From: Berberis thunbergii
Taxonomy: Eukaryota; Streptophyta; Magnoliopsida; Ranunculales; Berberidaceae
Reading direction: 5' to 3'
Assembly (NCBI GenBank): GCA_003290165.1
Contig: QNQO01009193.1
Span: 62,001-126,000 of the forward strand
DNA: 64,000 nucleotides
Below are positions 60,211-64,000 of this stretch, piece by piece. Under the pieces are notes generated by a model. It was not told the origin of the DNA, searched no databases, and saw nothing but the letters and a program-made list of their open reading frames with translations. The position numbers and the translations under genes are program-made. Numbering within the stretch: position 1 is the stretch's first letter; each line of letters opens with the position of its first letter.

Positions 60211-60729
60211 TCATAAAAACCCGGCGACTTCGCAAGCCTGGAGGACACTGAATCCCTTAGGAATTTTGACTGGGTACCCATCGACGAAAACGATTGCTTC
60301 ATCGGGGTTGGGGAGATGAACCCTAGCTCCAGCTACAGGGATTCGTGGAGGGTGAATTTCAGGGGCTGGCTCCTCTGCGGCTTCTTGGCTACCCCAATTG
60401 AAGAAATTGAAGGAGATTTCTGGGTTGTGTTTGGTTTTGTGAAGAACTTGAGTGAAAATGGTGGGGGTGAGTTTGATGGAGAGATGGAGGTTTTGGAGGA
60501 GTGGGATCCAGTTTTGTCTCTGTAAGAGAAGAGTGGAGATTTGGGAGATGAGTTGGTTTTGTTCGATTTGGGTTCGCCATTTGAGAGAAGATCTTTTGGT
60601 TTGTGTGGAGAAATTTTTGAGGAAATGAGATGAGTTTCGATTGAGCATTTGGCGATGAGATGTTGGAGTGCGGAGGATGCGAGAGGAAGAGGGGGCCTGC
60701 GGTGCGGGGGAGGCGGCGATCTGAAGCAA
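60211..60729 (-). CDS. Chimeric open reading frame: PPR protein segment fused to the NDUFS1 N-terminus
   Basis: An uninterrupted 172-codon frame starts at the ATG at 60729. Residues about 55-114 ([20 protein letters not shown], then [20 protein letters not shown]) match the region before the first repeats of plant PPR proteins, which act on organelle RNA. Residues about 119-170 ([20 protein letters not shown], then [24 protein letters not shown]) match the start of the 75 kDa NADH dehydrogenase subunit of mitochondrial complex I. The cysteines that bind its iron-sulfur centres come later and are absent. The NDUFS1 match ends at GG/GTTTTT, probably a native exon border, and a stop follows two codons later. 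The N-terminal 50 residues are rich in serine and arginine, like a mitochondrial presequence. It lies near the right end of CACTA element 2. Expression is unknown. Confidence 0.65.
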   Translation of the reverse strand: MLQIAASPAPQAPSSSRILRTPTSHRQMLNRNSSHFLKNFSTQTKRSSLKWRTQIEQNQLISQISTLLLQRQNWIPLLQNLHLSIKLTPTIFTQVLHKTKHNPEISFNFFNWGSQEAAEEPAPEIHPPRIPVAGARVHLPNPDEAIVFVDGYPVKIPKGFSVLQACEVAGFL

Positions 60730-61147
60730 ATAACTAAGTGGAACTGAAACATCTTACCGGAAGGAGATCTGAACCAATCTGAGAGCAGGGCGAGAACCTC
60801 TTCTCCTCGTTGGAACCCCTCCTCTTCGCTGGATCTGAGATCAGGGCAGAGAGCTCCTCGCTGGATCTGAGAATCTGCTTCGGTTCTTCATCTTCTTCTT
60901 CAGTTCGTCCTTCTTCTCCTCTGCGCCAAACCTCTCTCTGATTTAGGTCGAAATTTTTTTCGCAATGACCGCGCAAACAGATCTAGGTCGAAATAGCAAA
61001 ACAAAATTCGCCAATTTTTTGCCAAATTTTTTCCCCAAATTTTTTCGCCAGAGCGCGAAATCACTCTTCCCCCATTTTCGCCAGAGTGCGAAATCACTCA
61101 CCAAATCTCTCACACGCAGGAGCACGGCACGTGCAAAACGATTTAAT

Positions 61148-61320
61148 TTAGCAACGGCTTTTGGCCGTTGCACAATATAGCAACGGTTTTAGGCCGTGGC
61201 TAATGCACCCACGGTTTAGAGCCGTGGCTAACTATTTTTTTAGCCACGGTTTTAGGCCGTTGGCCACGCTATCCACGGTTTATAGCCGTGGCAAATAGGC
61301 CAACGGCTTAGAGCCGTGGC
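61148..61320. repeat. Right subterminal repeats of CACTA element 2
   Basis: The same words as at the left end (AGCAACGG, GCCGTGGC, CCACGGTTTA) occur about ten times in 170 bp. Next to them, at 61035-61100, TTTTCGCCAGAG-GCGAAATCACTC is duplicated in tandem. Confidence 0.85.
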
Positions 61321-61360
61321 CACCTCCCCGTAGCTAAACAAGCATTTTGGTGTAGTGCTA

Positions 61361-62716
61361 ATGTTTGATAGAATGTCAAACTACTTGAACGTTCAAGTCT
61401 AACCTTCATTTCATGATCAATGCGAGGACCAACTGCGCACTTCCATTACTCTGTTTGACGTTTGCTAATCAAAGTCATCAACTTGATGTTGTCAATCAGT
61501 GCATATATTGGGAATTCTCTTGCTTCCAATATCCAATTATTAAACGTCTCAGCCATATTTGACGTCATTTGATCCCAACGTCTACATGGAAATTTTGTCA
61601 CAGCCCAATGCTCAGAATGACTATCCTCAAGATGCTTGTGTGCTTCTGGTGAGATGTTTTTAATAGTTTTCGTTGCTTTCACGTAATCTGGGGGCAATCG
61701 AGCACATGCAGCCTTCCACAATGCATTATTTAAGCTATCTTTTGAGACGAGACTCAAGTATGTCCCACGTACATGGTCTAAAACATTTTGCTTTAAATGT
61801 CTGAAACAATAAGCATGCAACGAGTTACCAAATACGTCATTCACTGCACATATGATATTTGGATGTCTGTCTGAAGTAATAATAATATCATATTTTGACT
61901 TTAATGCATCCTTGAGGTTTTGGAGAAACCAACTCCAATCATTAAACGTTTCCTCTACTACAATTGGCAAAAGCAATTGGATACATTCCATTATCTGCAT
62001 CGCATGCTTGTGCAACAAGGAGTGTCCCTTTAAACTTTGCCTTCAAGAATGTCCCATCAATAAATATAATTGGTCGACATCCACTAAAAAACCCTTCAAG
62101 GGAAGCTTGAAATGCAATAAAACACTGATAATACCGATCTTCCTTAATTGTCACGAATGCCACACTACCAGGATTATTCTCTCGTATCTTTTGACATAAG
62201 AAAGGTAGTCGCCTATAAGAGTCTATAGTAGAATCATGAAGGCATTATATAGCCAATTCCTTCCCACGTCAAGCTTGCTTGTATTGCAAGTTCACACCAA
62301 AAGTTCTTGAAGTCTTTGACAATTTTTTTGGGAGCATAGCTTGGAGTCCATCATATTTTTTCTTCCATAATATTGGAGACTAGTTTTTTTTGAAGCCCTA
62401 ACTTATAAACAAATTTATCAGCCGCAACGTGCACATGTTGTGGATCAAACTTGTATATATTAAATTCTAAAGTGTTCTTTACTTTAGATGCCTTCAACTT
62501 CCATGGGCAACCATCCACCCCACATTTCGCCCTTATATATAAAGCATTGTCCTTCTCAAACGAGTATTTGAATTTGTGCGCTAATGCATACTTTTCTATC
62601 GCAGCCCGTAAATCAGACACTATTGAAAATCTTTGACCAACCTCTTTGATAGCACTTCCCCATCTACTAGACACCAATGGGTCACTCAGCACCAATAAAA
62701 TTGGTAGCGAAATCAT
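61361..62716 (-). pseudogene. MULE transposase, N-terminal and catalytic part
   Basis: From about 62716 the minus strand shows the MuDR DNA-binding domain (VGQRFSIVSDLRAAIEKYAL, then AKCGVDGCPWKLKASKV). The MULE catalytic domain follows with its three acidic residues: D in FIDGTFLKAKFKGTLLVAQA, D in IITSDRHPNI and E in MAETFNNWI. Frameshifts (one near 61970 after YPIAFA) and stops, including TAA at 61458-61460, break it. The gene is cut at 61358-61360, where CACTA element 2 enters, and continues at 52698. Confidence 0.88.
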
Positions 62717-63870
62717 GTATCACTTGCGATGCATTCGTGGCTAAAATAGTTGAACTGCATATATATATGAAAAAAAAGAATTAATAACTGAAATTAGAAA
62801 ATTGATTAGTATAAAGTTGTTTGGAAAAAAAATTACTAACCCCATTTCTTAAGGATTTGAATTTTGTACGATAGTCATTTTCGTAAGCTTCAAGTAGAAC
62901 CAATTGCTCATAGGCGTGTAACAATTGTTAATGGAGAAAAAGACAAGTATTAAAGAATTTTTTTTTCAACTCTCATGTAGATTTATATCAAATCTTGATT
63001 ATTTCATCTCAAATTCCTTGCAGCTCAAACTTTTTTTTTTTAACCTCTAGAAGGGAGGAGCAGCTATGGGATGCCAAACCTTAATTACCATAGTAAAAAA
63101 ACTTTTCACTCAAAGTTGAGGGTACGTTACGACTTTACCGGAACTAGAATTGCAGAAACAATCCTAGGTAAATTCCTAAAGCCAAGCAAGTTTCGAAACA
63201 AAATCTCAACTCAAAAGATAAGGTTAGTTTCACAGAATATGCATTTCTCAAGAGAAGAGGAAGACCTTACTCAAGAGATAAGACCTTATTCCTTGAATAA
63301 GGCCTTACTCAACAAAGAAGAGCTTAGAATCACAAAAAACTTCCAAGCAAACAAACCAAGCTTAGAATCAAAGAAGAACTCAAACTTATTAAACAACACA
63401 CAAAACCCTACTAATGTGAACTCCACGAACCCAAAATTTCAATCTAAAAAAATCAAACTATTTACTTTGCACCTTTTTTTTAAACTTTTTAATAAAAAAA
63501 GTAAGTTATGTGGGCAAAAAGTGAAAGTGTGAAAGCACTTTTTAATCATATCTTTTCAATTAACAGATACCCAAAGAGTGAAAGTGTGGGCCAAAAAAAA
63601 AAAAAAAACCATACCTCAATTTCTACATAGTTGATCAAACAAAAACATTGGGGATTTCTTTATCTCACCATACCTCAACGAAAGAGGATCATAAAAAAAT
63701 ATTGAAGGAAGAATAACTACTTGAGATGGAAAAGATGATCATAAACATACCTTAAGATTCAAAGAGATCGAAAAATATTGAGGAAATTAGAGATTTCATT
63801 TTGGCTGTAGTGTGTTGAAAAGATCGAAGGAAGAAAAAGAAACCTACACAAAAAGTATTTGTTCGTTATT

Positions 63871-64000
63871 TAGGTTTTCTAATTTTTTAGGAAGGATAAA
63901 TATGTCATAGTACTTTTATGGGTTAACCTGGGTTAAAAAAAGTCATTGTTAGTCATAAAATAAGGCACAAATTGGCTATTACATCAACTACAGTATCTAA
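63871..64000. repeat. Right TIR of the MULE (incomplete)
   Basis: Reverse complement of the left TIR, cut by the window edge. Confidence 0.8.

Larger units (their letters stand above)
52702..61357. mobile_element. Gene-capturing CACTA element 2, nested in the MULE
   Basis: The ends are CACTACACCAAAAAC and, reversed, CACTACACCAAAATG. CTA flanks both (52699-52701 and 61358-61360). Both subterminal regions are dense in short repeats of GCAACGGTTT and CCGTGGC in both directions (52720-53010 and 61148-61320). No CACTA transposase is recognisable in the 8,656 bp. The cargo, all on the minus strand, is a bZIP exon, a three-exon coiled-coil fragment, a five-exon acyl-protein thioesterase fragment and a PPR-NDUFS1 fusion. 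Introns are kept, so capture was at DNA level. 53320-55250, 58000-58930 and 59320-60200 have no content I can name. Confidence 0.88.
51564..64000 (-). mobile_element. Autonomous-type Mutator-like element (MULE), disrupted, running off the right edge
   Basis: The left TIR begins GAGAAAATTACTTTT at about 51564. Its part from 51611 to about 51750 recurs in reverse complement at 63871-64000, so the right end lies roughly 47 bp beyond the window. Between them is a minus-strand MuDR-type transposase gene, split by CACTA element 2. The transposase has frameshifts and stops, so it is a dead autonomous element. Its left end starts only 38 bp after CACTA element 1. 62870-63870, the element's 5' side, shows no clear gene. 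Confidence 0.85.

Noticed and set aside
60316..60525. Plus-strand frame opposite the chimeric reading frame
   Set aside because: The minus strand has recognisable PPR and NDUFS1 sequence; this is its shadow.
60900..61180. Overlapping open frames next to the right CACTA end
   Set aside because: They are produced by short duplicated words (CGCCAGAG, GCGAAATCACTC) and show no protein family.
63071..63532. A 153-codon open frame on the plus strand near the right end
   Set aside because: Its sequence is rich in K, N, S and F as in AT-rich non-coding DNA, it has no motif, and it lies in the 5' region of the minus-strand MULE.
1..64000. CRISPR array, bacterial operon, prophage or tRNA/rRNA gene
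   Set aside because: The repeats are transposon ends or satellite-like, spacing is irregular, and the genes are eukaryotic with introns. No complete tRNA cloverleaf or rRNA was seen.

Overview
This is nuclear DNA of a flowering plant, most likely a eudicot. It is AT-rich, its genes have many GT-AG introns, and it is full of retrotransposons, LINE and SINE relics and terminal-inverted-repeat (TIR) transposons. The only intact host gene I can identify is a minus-strand Mediator subunit gene (MED23). It fills the left half and runs off the left edge. Fourteen exons (about 1,014 codons) lie between 30204 and 1855, and splicing keeps one open frame across all of them. I judge families by recalled protein motifs only; no database search was run.

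MED23 introns, 1-30 kb. The introns are very uneven. Intron 5 is 10.3 kb and holds a deleted Ty3/gypsy element (11670-15332), a LINE relic and a solo LTR. Intron 3 is 5.0 kb and holds LINE pieces and a hAT-like element (27746-28783) that carries an ATP sulfurylase exon. Intron 4 is 3.7 kb. Smaller introns hold foldback elements, and the partial last intron holds a tRNA-derived SINE.

30.5-45.4 kb. About 370 bp upstream of the MED23 start codon is a 3.3 kb TIR element with tandem repeats inside. Next come an inverted-repeat unit near 36-37 kb and a second, minus-strand Ty3/gypsy element (38516-43326). That element has lost its integrase core and has a 0.72 kb tandem duplication in gag. Between these I see no genes.

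45.4-64 kb. This is a nested transposon block. A first CACTA element (45406-51525, target duplication TGT) carries fragments of a MAP kinase, PEX11 and an unrecognised secreted protein. Thirty-eight bases later a Mutator-like element (MULE) begins (51564) and runs past the right edge. Its transposase gene is split by a second CACTA element (52702-61357, target duplication CTA). This second element carries minus-strand fragments of a TGA-type bZIP gene, a coiled-coil protein gene, an acyl-protein thioesterase gene, and a PPR segment fused in frame to the N-terminus of the 75 kDa complex I subunit.

The overall picture is one conserved nuclear gene kept open through heavy intron invasion, beside a block where different transposon superfamilies have copied host gene pieces and inserted into each other. 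The strongest candidates for something undescribed are the two gene-capturing CACTA elements, the 172-residue chimeric reading frame, and the hAT-like element with the ATP sulfurylase exon.
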